In this document: in pieces, positions 49,601 through 61,260 of the stretch | Layout of the letters: the number at the start of each line of letters is the position of its first letter | Numbering within the stretch: position 1 is the first letter of the stretch | Source: Symbiodinium natans | Lineage: Eukaryota > Sar > Dinophyceae > Suessiales > Symbiodiniaceae | Assembly: GCA_905221605.1 (NCBI GenBank) | Contig: CAJNDS010002362.1 | Location: forward strand, 1 to 64,000 | Length of the DNA: 64,000 nucleotides | Direction of reading: 5' to 3' | The notes under the pieces: generated by a model | What the model was told of the DNA's origin: nothing | What the model saw: the letters and a program-made list of their open reading frames with translations, nothing else | The model's database searches: none | Made by a program: the position numbers and the translations under genes

Positions 49601-50432
49601 TGAGGCTTGTGGTTTGATCACCGAGCCGGTTGGCTGGGAAGAGAAAGCTTCAGGCACTAGCGTTTCGGTTACCTTTAAAGAGCCCAATACCTGCGACGAA
49701 GTGCTCGCAATTCCGAGCTCGTGGAAGGACGAGGCCTACAGAGTTGCTTCTGGGGAGGCCAACATGGTTGTCTTGGAACTCTGTTGCGAAGAGGAAAGCG
49801 CGATAGCCCAAGCTTGTAAGCAGGAACGTGACATCGCGTACTTTGGAATCACCAAGAAGCTAGACTTGCTGAGTAGAGAAGCTTCTTTGTTACTGAAAGG
49901 GATTCTGGAGAAGATGGCTTCTAACGAAAGAATCTACGTGTATGCGCATTTGTCTACGCCGTGCAGCGCAGGTAGTGGCCTTAGGCACCTGCGTTTCTCA
50001 AAGGACGTGAAGAACCGGGCGAGATGGAGAGCTAGTCTGGAGGTACACAAGAAGTCTTGGAGACGCATACGAGCAGTTTTCCAGGACTATGCTGGCCACG
50101 AGAGGCTCCTCCTCTCCCACGAATGGCCTAAAGGGTCTGGCCTTTGGGGAGAAACAGTCTACAAGTCGACAGCAAAAAGACTGGGACTCGAGCACGAGTG
50201 TTTGGTAGACCGGTGCTGTTTCGAGGAAGCTGGCAACCGTATCCTGAAGCATTGGTGGTTCGTCAGTTCGGATTCAAGTTTTATCTGGACTTTATCCTCT
50301 TGTTTTTGCCCAGGCAACCACGAGCACGCGAGTGCTACTAGCGTGGCAGCGACAGGTGTCTATCCGCAGGGCTTAGGCCGCTTCCTGGTGAAAGAAGCCA
50401 GGAGAAGTTTCGAAAGACGAAAGAAGGACTGA
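46626..50432 (+). pseudogene. pol: Copia integrase-RT-RNase H plus methyltransferase-like tail; one internal TGA
   Basis: The frame opens after a TAA at 46614, with TTG at 46626 and no early ATG, so expression needs fusion to Gag or splicing. The integrase has HHCC (HRSRGH ... CEAC, about residues 36-55) and D, D, E in TIGMDFYYFG, VRCDQESAL and GAIERQVE. RT follows with RWVNTIKRK, SCDVSVAFMHAAV and the YVDDLLIY active site at about 662. RNase H begins CFTDASWS at about 846. A TGA at 49215-49217 interrupts it where copia proteins usually have Trp; the same frame continues with STTALSSAESELAALTEIAR to a stop at 50432. The last ~220 residues (VVLELCCEEESAIAQ, YAHLSTPCSAGSGLRHL, LLLSHEWPKGSG) resemble a methyltransferase fold, as in some dinoflagellate copia polyproteins. 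The single TGA would make this copy non-autonomous. Confidence 0.88.
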
Positions 50433-51050
50433 CCGCGCAATAGGCATGAGGGGGTGTGAAAATATGACATCGTTGGAGCCGTATCTCCGCAGGCAGGCGG
50501 TGGTCCCTTGCCTCAACGACCTCATTGCAGTTCTCCCCGCTGCGCTCAAGGCAAACTTGGAAATCCAAATGGTCCTCATGGACGGCCGACTTTCTGATTG
50601 GGCTCACCTTGCTGCATTGGCTAACCAATAAGCTTGGGCCTTCCAAGCCTGTGGTGTTGTCAGTCAGGTCTTGGGGTCTCCAGACCATTCAAGGCGTGGG
50701 CCCAGCCTTGTTGCTGTGTGGGAGTTGCAGGTGCTCGGGTCGTGGAACCCCGGCTGCCACAGCCTGCTACCGTGCGTCTGCATGCTTGGGTCTTCCAAGT
50801 GCAGTACCAGGCCTTGGTGTAACCAGGCCTCAGGCATGGGTGCCAGCCTGAAGTGAGTGGCGCAACTTGTAGCTGTAGGGTAGGTGTACCCCCGACTGTC
50901 TCACTTCCGAGCCTGGACTCAAGGCCTGCTCCTTGCAGCTACTGCGTGAGTGGCTTGTAACTTGCATGTAGGGTAGGTGTTCCCCCGACTGTTTCACACT
51001 GAGCGAATGGACTCAAGGCCTCCGGCCGCTTCGTGCTTGCGTGGTGAAAA
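50433..51050. other. Start of the copia 3' noncoding region
   Basis: It begins with GTGAAAATATGACAT (50456-50470) and contains a ~90-base partial duplication (TAGGGTAGGTGTNCCCCCGA type) at about 50875 and 50965. No gene visible. Confidence 0.55.
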
Positions 51051-53470
51051 TATGACATTGGCTCAAGGTTGCAGCCTGTACAGTTAGCTGAGCGTGTAGC
51101 TGTGAACCTGGGTTTTGGGCCTCAACTGTGTTAAGGTACTGGACCCCTTTTGTTTTCGGCCTATTCGCCCGAGCCATATCGTGTCAGAGCTTTTACCCGG
51201 CCTTGGGGCTGTGGTTCCGCATTGGTCCTTCCTTGAGCTACTGAGCAACCCCTCCAGCTGGGAGGTGGGCACCACATTCCCTCCAGGTGGGAGGTGGGCA
51301 TCACTTCCCCTCCAGCTAGGAGGCGTGTGTGCTCAGGCCTTCAGTGCTATCGTGGCCGCCAGCCTTAATTTGCCATAGTGGTGCCTTGATTTCTTGATTT
51401 TACTTGGCTTAACAATTTGCTTGAATTGCTGTGCAACTTTCACCTAGTTTTGGCTGGTCTATCGTGCGGAAGCAGCTCTCCTGAAGGCGAACGGGCTGAG
51501 TTGTGACTAGCCGCGCCGATCAGATTAGTCATACTACAGTTGCCGCTTCACAGCATTTTTGCAGGAAGGTTCGTCCTGGACGCTGTTGTGCCACTTCTAT
51601 CCAGACCCCACCTGTCCTCGGCTCTAGGCTGAGGTGTAACTGCCCCGCCCTTGAGCTGTGGTCGGCCCAGCCTGGGCTCTCATGGTCTTCGCTTCAGTGA
51701 TTGGGGGTTCCTTGCGAGGCTTGTTGGCCCTGGTCCCATCCAATAGTCTCTGAAGGGACCATGGGGGTTGTGATGCATCCTAAACCCAGGCCTCGCAAAT
51801 TGTGTTGAGGCTGGCTTTTCCCCCAACCATGCAGATGCACCCAAGCAAGTGCCAACAGTGTGTCCGGCACATAGGGAGCTGTGTGGTTCCTTGCTCGCCA
51901 TTGGATTTTCGCCTTAATTAGATGGTTGCGGCGCGTTTCGTTCTCGGCCAGTTGCCCATGTGCGGAGGACGTGGTTAGGATGCGTTTGGTAATGGCCTCA
52001 CTTTGAGATGAGGCAGTGGCTTTAGGCCCTCTGTAGGGTTGTCTGGGGCTTCCCTGCAGGCCTATGCGCCGGCGGCAGAGAGTAGTCCTTTTCTCAGACC
52101 TTGTGACTGCTCCTGCCGCTGGTGCCCTGGGTTTAGGGCTGGTTTTAGGGTAGGTACTTGGCAGTGCTGTCTGCTTGCTGACGGTGGATGCAGCCGGCTG
52201 AGTCACTTTCCCTCCTTGCCTGGACTGCCTGCCTTCGCCCTACCACCAGGTATGGGATAAGCGCACCATGGGGCTTTCCAGGCAGCTCAGGACCTGTATC
52301 TCGTCTCCTCACTGGGCATTAATTGCAGGCTCGCGAGGTGCAGGCCAATAGTCACTCCTTCTTCTTCGCTGTGCGAGATTGCAAGGGTGATGAGCTTTTT
52401 TTGGCTTGTTGTCCGGATTCTGTCCCTTTTGTTCCGGTGTTTTCTCTTTTGGGGTTTAGGGTGTAGCGCAGAGGCAAAAAATGCAACATGCTGTTGCTGG
52501 CATAGGCTTTTGCCGAGGTTTTCTGCCCTGAATCCCTTTTTAGCACTTTTCGAAAAAGTTGGCCTGCTGGCACCAAAGATCATACGGGTCGGCGTGCCGT
52601 GGGGCCCAGAGTCCTGATTTGGCCCTTCCCTTGAAACAGTCTGGGGTTTTACAGGGGCAGTGGGTTCCCTTCCCTTGCTTGCAGCAGCCAGGGAAGGTCC
52701 CTTTACTGTGTGGGTCCATTTGGTTCGTTTTGGCCCTTTCCCAGTGAGCAGTCAGCAGGTCCCTGGGAGCAGTCTTCGGGGTTTCGAAATCTTTCTTGCA
52801 GAAAGTCTAGCAGGGCGTTGTTCCCTGCGCCTGCACGTAGTTAGTTGAAGGGAAAGCGTCGCTCCCTGCGCCTGGTTGAGGGGAGTGCGTGGGCCCCGCG
52901 CTAAAGATACCAAATTGAGGGGCTGCTGCTTTGTGTAAGGTGAGGTAGAGGACCCCCTTGGGCTGTTTGGGCGTGAGGCTAGGAAGTTCGTTGGCTGTGT
53001 TCAACCAGGCCTAAAGGCTGTGGAATCAGTGCATGACAGTCGCTTGTGCTCCTGTGCGGGTGCTGTTATGCCATGGATTCCCAGCCTCGGGGCTGCGGTT
53101 TCGAGAATTCCTTCCTCTGATGTGATGGACACAGACTCGCTGCTGGGAGCAGGTCTTTTGCTTGGGCTATGGTCAGTACGATGAGAGGAGTAGGAAAAGC
53201 GAAGTGCTTTGTACAGCTGGCGACTCGGACGAGTGAAAGCCACAGTCCTCCATCTGACCTGTTCTACTAGCGGTCAGAGCCTCTAAACTGTGTCATAGGC
53301 GCCTGTAGGTAGTATGTGGGTGCACCACATTCCCAGCCTTGAGCTGAGGTTTTGCCGTAGCAGGTTGGCCGACCAGCCCGAGAGACTATGTCTCGCCCCT
53401 TAGGGGCTCCGGGCGAATTCATTTGCATGATGTACGCCCACTGGGTAACGCTTCGCGCTTGCTGAAGAAA
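51051..53470. repeat. First copy of a ~2.4 kb direct repeat in the copia 3' region
   Basis: It starts TATGACATTGGCTCAAGG and ends with CCCACTGGGTAACGCTTCGC and TTGCTGAAGAAAA. It matches the next copy along its whole length with scattered substitutions and small indels. The many short open frames differ between the copies, which argues against coding. Confidence 0.85.
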
Positions 53471-56013
53471 ATATGACATTGGCTCAAGGTTTCGGCTCAA
53501 CCCCGGTGGGGTGCCACACAGTAGCTGAGCGAGTAGCTGTGAACCTGGGTTTCGGGCCTCAACTGTGTTAAGGTACTGGACCCCCTTGTTTTTGGCCTAT
53601 TCGACCGAGCCATATCGTGTCAGAGCTTTTACCCGGCCGTGGGGCTGTGGTTCTGCATTGCACCCTTCCTTGAGCTACTGGGCAAACCCCTCCAGCTGGG
53701 AGGTGGGCACCACATCCCCTCCAGGTGGGAGGTGGGCATCACTTCCCCTCCAGCTAGGAGGCGTAGTGCTCAGGCCTTCAGTGCTGTCGTGGCCGCCAGC
53801 CTTAGTTTGCCATAGTGGTGCCCTGTTTTCTTGATTTTACTTGTCTTGACGATTTGCTTGAATTGCTGTGCAACTTTCACCTAGTTTTGGCTGGTCTATC
53901 GTGCGGAAGCAGCTCTCCTGAAGGCGAACGGGCTGAGTTGTGACTAACCGCGCCGATCAGATTGGTCATACAACAGCCGCTTCAAAGCACCTTTGCAGGA
54001 AGGTTTGTCCTGTACTCTGTTGTGCCACTTCTATCCAGACCCCATCTGTCCCCGCCTCTAGGCTGTGGTGTAACTACCCCGCCCTTGAGGCTGTGGTTTG
54101 CACATCAGAAGTGGCCTTCTCAGGGCCTAGCTGGCAGTTTGAGGTATCGGCCGAAATCTGGCAAGCACTCCTCACAGGCTGGCCTACCCTCGTGTGGTGT
54201 CGTGAGGTCGGCCAGCCTGGGATCTCATGGTCTTCGCTTCAGTGATTTGGGGTTCCTTGTGAGGCTTGTTGGCCCTGGTCCCATCCATTAGTCTCTGCAG
54301 GGACCATGGGGGTTGCGGTGCATCCTAAACCCGGGCCTCGCAAATTGTGTTGAGGCTGGCTTTTTTTCCCCTAACCATGCAGATGCCCCCAAGCAAGTGC
54401 CAGCAGAGTGTCTGGCACAGAGGGAGCTTGTGGTTCCTTGCTCGCCATTGGATTTTCGCCTTAATTAGATGGTTGCAGCGCGTTTCGTTCTCGGCCAGTT
54501 GCCCATGTGCGGAGGACGTTAAGCCTTTCGGTTAGGATGCGTTTGGTAATGGCCTCGTGTTGAGATGAGGCAAAAGTTTCTGGCCCTCTGCAGGGTTGTC
54601 TGGGGCTTCCCTGCAGGCCTATGCGCCGGCGGCAGAGAGTAGTCCTTTCCTCAGACCTTGTGACTGCTCCTGCCGCTGGTGCCCTGGGTTTAGGGCTGGT
54701 TTTAGGGTAGGTACTTGGCAGTGCTGTCTGCTCGCTGACGGTGGATGCAGCCGGCTGAGTCACTTTCCCTCCTTGCCTGGACTGCCTGCCTTCGCCCTAC
54801 CACCAGGTATGGGATCAGTGCACCATGGGGCTTTCCAGGCAGGCTCAGGACCTGTATCTCGTCTCCTCACTGGGCATATAATTGAAGGCTCGCGAGGTGC
54901 AGGCCAATTGTCACTCCTTCTTCTTCGCTGTGCGAGACTACAAGGGTGATGAGCCTTTTGGCATGTTGTCCGGATTCTGTCCTTTTGTTCCGGTGTTTTC
55001 TCTTTTGGGGTTTAGGGTGTAGCGCAGAGGCCAAAAATGCAACATGCTGTTGCTGGCATAGGCTTTTGCCTGCCCCAAATCCCCTTTTTAGCACTTTCAG
55101 AAAAAGTTGGCCCGCTGGCACCAAAGATCATACGGGTCGGCGTTCCGTGGGGCCAGAGTCCTGATTTGGCCCTTCCCTTGAAACAGTCTGGGGTTTTACA
55201 GGGGCAGTGGGTTCCCTTCCCTTGCTTGCAGCAGCCAGGGAAGGTCCCTTTACTGTGTGGGTCCATTTGGTTCGTTTTGGCCCTTTCCCAGTGAGCAGTC
55301 AGCAGGTCCCTGGGAGCAGTCTTCGGGGTTTCGAAATCTTTTCTTGCAGAAAGTCTAGCAGGGCGTTGTTCCCTGCGCCTGCGCGTAGTTAGTTGAAGGG
55401 AAAGCGTCGCTCCCTGCGCCTGGTTGAGGGGAGTGCGTGGGCCCCGCGCTAAAGGTACCAAATTGAGGGGCTGCTGCTTTGTGTAAGGTGAGGTAGAGGA
55501 CCCCCTTTGGCTGTTTGGGCGTGAGGCTAGGAAGTTCGTTGGCTGTGTCAACCCAGGCCTGAAGGCTGTGGCATCAGTGCATGACAGTCGCTTGTGCTCC
55601 TGTGCGGGTGCTGTTATGCCATGGATTCCCAGCCTCGGGGCTGCGGTTTCGAAAATTCCTTCCTCTGATGAGATGGACACAGACTAGCTGCTGGGAGCAG
55701 GTCTTTTGCTTGGGCTATGGTCAGTACGATGAGAGGAGTAGGAAAAGCGAAGTGCTTTGTACAGCTGGCGACTCGGACGAGTGAAAGCCACAGTCCTCCA
55801 TCTGACCTGTTCTACTAGCGGTCAGAGCCTCTTAACTGTGTCATAGGCGCCTGTAGGTAGTAGTGGGTGCACCACACTCCCAGCCTTGAGCTGAGGTTTG
55901 CCGTAGCAGGTTGGCCGACCAGCCCGAGAGACTATGTCTCGCCCCTTAGGGGCTCCGGGTGAATTCATCTGCATGATGGACGCCCACTGGGTAACGCTTT
56001 CGCGCTTGCTGAA
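53471..56013. repeat. Second copy of the ~2.5 kb direct repeat
   Basis: Same start (AATATGACATTGGCTCAAGG) and end (GTAACGCTTTCGCGCTTGCT) as copy one, with an extra ~130 bases near 54110-54220 (around CTGTGGTTTGCACATCAG). It runs directly into the 3' polypurine tract and LTR. Confidence 0.85.
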
Positions 56014-56020
56014 GAAAATA
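56011..56020 (+). other. Polypurine tract before the 3' LTR
   Basis: GAAGAAAATA immediately precedes the LTR start TGACAT at 56021. An identical GAAGAAAATATGACAT also stands at 53465-53480, inside the element. Confidence 0.6.
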
Positions 56021-56585
56021 TGACATTTCTTTGTGTGCCTAGTTGCTTGCAGGTACATGTGTAGGACATGAGTGCTGTGACATGGCAAGAACATGTTTTG
56101 TTTTGGCATGAGCATGTTTGCATAACATGAAGGTGCTTTGACTTGACATGTTTTGGTTTGCAAGTCCGATGATGAGTTTTGAGAAGCACAGAGAAGCTTT
56201 TAGCTCTCGGGAGTTGACCTGAGAGTCATCTGGAAGTGCTGAAGCAAAGCTCTGAGGAACAGACTTTGGCCGTTACTCACTCCGTGTGCTTTGCCCCGTC
56301 GTTCGTACCGTGTCGTGACCGTTTGACACTCGACTGAGGCATTCTGAGAGCATGCTGTATGTTTTGCAACAGACCTGAAGTCCTGAAGCAGTAACCAAGA
56401 TGTTTTGCATGTTACTTTTGTCTTCTCCTTTGTCTAAACAAAGTTGAGATGTCGTTTGAAGACTTGAAGCCTTTGCTCTTGGAGAGAGCACCTTTGCTGA
56501 CCAAAGACAGTGTAGCTGAACACTGATGTGTTTGGCTCAAGTGCGAACGGAAAAAGCAGTCTGCGCTAAAGCTCTGCTTTTCACA
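56021..56585 (+). repeat. 3' LTR of the Ty1/copia element
   Basis: 565 bases, nearly identical to 39535-40097, from TGACATTTCTTTG to GCTTTTCACA. The spliced-leader-like TTTGGCTCAAG is at 56531-56541. Confidence 0.88.
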
Positions 56586-57415
56586 AAAAACACGGATGCA
56601 CGTACGCCCGTTTAGTGCGTAAAAAGCCCTTTTACACAGCACGGAAACCTGGAGCTCTTGACGTGATAGGGAAGTGATATTTACTTGAGCCTGTAAATCT
56701 TTCCACTGTCAAGATAGCGCGCTTCCGCTGCCAATCAGAGTTGTGTTTGGGGAAAGCCCACTTGGAATTGAGGATGCGGCCTGCTGGCCAAGTGTTGCAT
56801 AAGCATGATAAGAAGTCCTTCCTCCACTGCCAAACTTCCTAAGAAGAGAAGTGGAAGAATCTTGGAAAGCATTTTTCCGGATTGCTTTCTGCGGTGGCAA
56901 CTGGCACAAGAGCCAAGTGGGAGAGAAGAGGAGAGAGCAGGAAAGAAAGAGAAAAAGAGGGAAGGGTGGTGCTCTCTTGCAGGGCATTCCAGATTCTGCG
57001 ATGCTTCTGATGCAAGTGCAACTTTAACCTTTGTGTGATCAGGTGTCCAGAATCCACACAGCACACAATGGTCACAAAGTGCTTGGAAGCTGGCTGTTGA
57101 GCAAGTTGCGTGGCAGTGTGCGTGCCAGCTGTGCTGGTTCAAGTGTTCGCGTGACCAGGGATGCACTGACTTGGTCAGACCGATTTTTTCTTGCAGCGCT
57201 AAGTGCTGGACATTTATTCTTCGTAAGGTTTCCGGTTCTGTGCAAGCTTCGGAGAGGAGGTGGTCCTTTGGTCCCTTCCAAAGAATAAAGTGCTTGTGGC
57301 ACGCTGCGCATGTTGGCAGTCCATCCTTAGTGTTCTGGCAAGAAATCAGTTGGAATGTATCGGTCCAACTTGTCTCTATGCATCTTGGCTTCGTGTAAAC
57401 GTTTCCCTTGCTCGG
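56586..57415. other. Stretch between the LTR element and the LINE
   Basis: About 830 bases. A purine-rich run (GGGAGAGAAGAGGAGAGAGC and following) stands at 56928-56968. The right part may be the 3' UTR of the minus-strand LINE. No gene recognised on either strand. Confidence 0.4.
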
Positions 57416-57637
57416 TTAAGGTCTGATAGAAGCAATGCTTGCAGCAATGTTTTGCCTCTGTCTCAGCGTTGGTTGCAGCCGCAAGGTCTTATACTTAGTA
57501 AGAACTTCTTGCGCATACTGATAAGCCTTTGGGAGCAAAGCTGCATCTTGGTTGCTAAGCGGAGGCTGTGCATCCCTGTTTGCCGCTTGCTGTGCAGCGG
57601 GACTTGTTTGAGGTTTCTGTTGCCTTAGCAATCGGAC

Positions 57638-59474
57638 TCAATTGCTTTGGCGTTCCACTGGCAGTTGAACTAAATCTTGAATTCCAAAGTCGGAGTACAG
57701 CTGTTTCGTCGATATGCCCGTGAGATGGACCGGTTTGTCGAGGACCGCTCTAATTTTTCTGGCATACCAGCTGCGCAGTTGCTGAGCTGTCTCCGTTGTG
57801 AGTTCTATGTCCACCAAGCCTGCTGAGACTGTTGCCCAGACGGTGGTTTGCCAAATCTTCAATCTGCTTTTTGGGCCGAGAATCTTCGGTTGCGTACGTA
57901 TCTTCGGACCTGTTGCAGCTTAGCGTTTCCTTCTTGCAGTCTGTAGTCTAGCGTCGCCTTCTCCTGGTTACCATAGGACACGTACACTCCAAGATACTTG
58001 AAAGATGAAGATTGTGGAAAGCATTCTTGGGCATTGGTGCTCCCTATTCGCCATGTGCGGTGCTTGACTCCCGGGGCGTCAATTCTTATTTTTCTGAAGA
58101 GTTTTTGTGCTCGGGCGGAAGCAGTGCCCATCAGCTTAACCATCAAGTGGCATTTGTCTGAGTTCACCTTGAAGCCGTATTTCCTCACAATTCGTAGGAG
58201 ATCAGCTATCATGGTGTGTGCCTGCATCAGGTCTTTCCAGCTGGTGATGCTGCAATGAACAGTCAAATCATCTGCGTATCCTGTCAAGCAGTGCATCACG
58301 CGATCCCAGCCTACCACCTCAGCGAGTTCACGAAATAGCTTTCCTGTCACAAGGCTGGAGCTAGTTTACAGCCTTGCTTTATGCCTGTTGTGGATTCAAC
58401 TGAGCATGAGGTCTGCTGGGATCGAACAGTGTATCTGCTGTCAGAGTGCAGTGATGCCACTAAGCCCTGGATGTCGGACGGTACCCCAGCTTCCTGAAGA
58501 GTGTCCATGAGGTCCTGTCGACGCACCATGTCAAAGGCTTGTGATAAGTCGAGTGCAAAGCAGATCCCTCCCACCAACTCCGGCTTGCGCTGTCCAGCAT
58601 GCAGGGAATGCCTGCTTCGTCGCGATTGGGCACAGATGCTTCTTACCTCTCTGGTGTGCTTCGATACCCTGGAGAGGGCATCAGACAGCCCTCTTTGAGG
58701 CTGATATGCAAACTGTGGCACAGGCTTCAAGTAGCTGGAGGTAAAAGGAGCAAGGAGATCTCTGCAGGCCCCCGCCAGGCCCTTTCCGTCCGGTCTGACG
58801 ATGCCTAGGGGACGAAGGTTTGAAGGCTTGGTTGGGGGGTTGTTGGGCTTGGGGATGAAGCATAGGTCAGTGTCCGTCAGCTGTGCAGATAGGATCACTG
58901 CCGAGTCAAGAGGGCTGTGCTCCGCTTTGCGGGCCTGCTCGTTGCAGTACCTCAGGAGTTGCTCACTGACCCATTCAGAGCAGAGCTTCCATGCAGCTGG
59001 AGACGCTGAGTTCTGGGGAACAGCCTTATGAGGTCTGATGGAGCCTATGTGCTTCGAGAGAAGGGGGGCTGAGAACGTTGGAAGGCTGCTGACCTGGAAT
59101 TGCAACCTGTCGTGTCTCTGAAACACTGCCTTTGCATGTTCCTGCATGAGTTTGAGTTCCTCTTCAGCCGCCATCAGATAGCCATCCTGGTTGACTAACT
59201 GAGTTTTGGGCTGCGGCTGCCAGGGACGAAGCTTCTGCAGTGTCTTGTGGGCCAAGTAAGAGTCGCCTCGTTGTGTAGATTGATCTACTTCCTGCGTGAA
59301 GTCAGCTAAGCGTTGTCTGCGTGCTCTCGTAACCGCTTGCTTGTGCCACGTGGAAAGGTCTTTCACCAGTGTCTCGTGATCAGCAAGGGACAGCGAGGCA
59401 TTCTCTAAATCTTCATCCAAAGCTGTCAAACGGGCCCATATGCCACATACGCTTTGTTGCCCTGTGCATTGCAT
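57638..59474 (-). pseudogene. LINE reverse transcriptase, frameshifted
   Basis: The main frame 59474-58347 holds an N-terminal linker with coiled-coil character, then RT motifs LCFIPKPNNP, LRPLGIVRPDGK, FALDLSQAFDMVRRQDL (motif A, D-x-S-x-A-F-D) and GIKQGCKLAPAL (motif B). After a one-base shift near 58348, the next frame (58350-57859) holds the active site TGYADDLTVHC and KVNSDKCHLM, SSSFKYLGVYVSYG. A further shift at 57860 leads to the thumb and C-terminal region (57862-57638). Three frames in a row imply a dead copy. Confidence 0.8.
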
Positions 59475-59600
59475 TGAGAGGGGGAGAAGAGGGCTTAGGA
59501 GCTCTTGGGAAGTATCTCTCTGAGGCCTTAAGCAGCGCCTTATTTACCTCCTCCATGTCCAGCGTGGAGATTTGAGAAAGCTGGTCGGCTACTCAATCCT

Positions 59601-60130
59601 TCATTGCCTGCGCTTTCGGGTGATTTTACCGCACTGCCTCCTCGAGAGCCTGCTTGTCATAGGGGGGAGGGGGGGGGGGGTGGGAGGAGAGCTGCCAGTG
59701 CCGTAGAGGCCGGATCTTCGCCTCAACTGGGTAGTGGCCCCTTTCTTCCACCTTCCCAGCGGAAAATCTGTCAAAGGCTTGCTCTGCTTAGATTCTCCGC
59801 GCGCTAGTGGCTTCGGGACTAGAATATAGTCTATCTGAGACTTTGAAGTGGCAGTGTGAAATGTCAGGCCTGATCCCGAGGACCATGTATTAAGCGCAAC
59901 AAGACCATGTCCTTGCACGAGGCGTTGAAAATTCGCGTCTTCTGCTGAGCGATGCTGTGGCGAGCCTGGAGTGCAGGTGCCTACCACTCCCGCACTTGTG
60001 TTCAGCGTGGAGTTAAAATCCCCTAAAACAACCAGAGTGTCACGCTTCGGAACTCCGTGGACTGCTCTTGATAATGAGGCCAAACACAGTGATCTGTCCT
60101 TTTTGTCGCAATGGCGGATGCAGGAGAAAA
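59601..60130 (-). pseudogene. LINE APE-type endonuclease fragment
   Basis: The minus strand reads SRAVHGVPKRDTLVVLGDFN followed by STLNTS, the GDFN metal-binding motif of exonuclease-endonuclease-phosphatase enzymes. Further on are SGLTFHTATSKSQIDYILVP, in which the S-Q-I-D-Y motif belongs to the catalytic end. The frame continues upstream (CDKKDRSLCLA), but with stops before about 60130. It would nick target DNA for target-primed reverse transcription. Confidence 0.75.
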
Positions 60131-60576
60131 CTGACGAATGAGGTAGGAATCACACGTGCAGTGATATGCCGCAATCATGATTCATCTAAGCACCACGTCA
60201 CGGCTGTGCTCTATGCTTCAAAGGTGCCAATAGGCTCCACGTCGTCACCCGGAGACGAGCAATCACCTGCTTCACAGCAGTTGTTAAGCAAGCCTTTGTC
60301 TAGCTTGAAGAATGAGATGCCCCAGAGAAATTGAAACCCGTATTCTGTATGAAGCCATTTCTGGCCTCGAAGCTGACAAGCCTTGTTGTTCCCTGTCGCT
60401 ACACCGGCTAGGAGTTAAAACAGCTCTGTCTTTCTGATCCCAAAATCCTGTAAAGTCCAACCTTTCTTTTCAGTGTTGAATTCAGTTTCACCTCTCCTAA
60501 CCATTAGCTTCAACCCAATTTTGGTGCTCAGACGGTGCAAATCGCCCGCAATGAGCAGAGCCCGCTCGCTCAGCGT

Positions 60577-60640
60577 TCAATAAATAGCAGCAGTGCAGTA
60601 GTAGTAGTGCAGTAGCAGTAGCAGCAGCAGTTGCGCCCCC
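60577..60640. repeat. GCAGTA/GCAGCA microsatellite
   Basis: Imperfect GCAGTAGTAGTAGTGCAGTA units and GCAGCAGCAG. Confidence 0.8.
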
Positions 60641-60939
60641 TGGTGCGATGGACAAAACACATTTTTTGTAGATCTTTTTTTGTTTTGCAAGAACGCGCGT
60701 TTCGCTGGGGTTTTTGGCATTGACTTTTGAAAATGTGCACAACCGCACTGTAAACGTGTCGCTTTCAGAGGTTTCTCTGAAAGAATGCGTTTTCGACGAC
60801 AACATGCTGTGAATACCAGCATTCGCGCTCGATTTTTTTGAGAATTTTTTTTGCGTCTCCAAAAAACACCCATTTTCAGCCTCGATTTTGCCGTTCGCGT
60901 TTTTGTCCTTTTTGTCGCGTGCTTCCGCGTCGTCGAGCA

Positions 60940-61260
60940 GGAGCTTGCAGTGCTCACACGTGGCGCCCGACAGCCCAGCAGCATCGGTGCCGCGCCTGGC
61001 AGTCCGCAGAGCTTGAGCCACGTCGGCATCCGTGAGCATGGCCGGAGGCCGGCTGGAAGTTGAGGAGGGCGGCGGGCACGTCGTGCAGGAGCACAGGCGG
61101 GCGCCGCGCCGGATCGCACAAGGCAGCGACTGTTTCGTCCGCCGGAGCGATCCCTGCGGTCAGGGCACCCCAACGTCCAGCGAGGAGCCCGTGAGAGATG
61201 CCTTGCCCACGCGGCCCCTCTGCTCGTCGCCGCTCCTGGTCGGCGAACGGATCTCAACAA
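60940..61260 (-). pseudogene. Fragment of a LINE-like RT protein (N-terminal part)
   Basis: The minus strand encodes MLTDADVAQALRTARRGTDA then AGLSGATCEHCKLLLDDAEA, a pattern typical of the region before the RT domain in many dinoflagellate LINE proteins (A-L-R-x-x-R-x-G-T-A-x-G-L-S-G-x-T-x-E-H). The upstream part appears in another frame (APVLLHDVPAALLNFQPA). Downstream (below about 60920) similarity stops and the frame turns low-complexity. It is a truncated relic, separate from the LINE at 57416. Confidence 0.5.

Larger units (their letters stand above)
39535..56585 (+). mobile_element. Ty1/copia LTR retrotransposon, ~17 kb, nearly complete
   Basis: Two LTRs of 563 and 565 bases (TGACAT...TTCACA) enclose a primer site, gag-protease, an extra ORF and an integrase-RT-RNase H frame in that order, which is the copia order (integrase before RT). 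The 3' part carries two long direct repeats. LTRs differ at only a few positions, so insertion is recent. Flanking five bases are AAATA on the left and AAAAA on the right, an imperfect target duplication. The size is large for copia because of the extra ORF and about 5.5 kb of noncoding DNA after pol. A truncated inverted relative is at 9701-14602. Confidence 0.9.
57416..60330 (-). mobile_element. Non-LTR retrotransposon (LINE) with APE endonuclease and RT, degraded
   Basis: On the minus strand, endonuclease and reverse transcriptase pieces follow in the order normal for APE-type LINEs, spread over at least four frames. Frameshifts occur near 59600-59475, 58348 and 57860. The 5' end is not defined; endonuclease-like sequence is traceable to about 60130 and perhaps 60330. 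A poly-C run (59659-59678 on the minus strand) disrupts the middle. The 3' end near 57416 has no obvious poly-A. Confidence 0.8.

Noticed and set aside
59655-59680. Long G/C homopolymer as a regulatory site
   Set aside because: It interrupts the LINE coding sequence and is better explained as a slippage-prone run or sequencing artefact.
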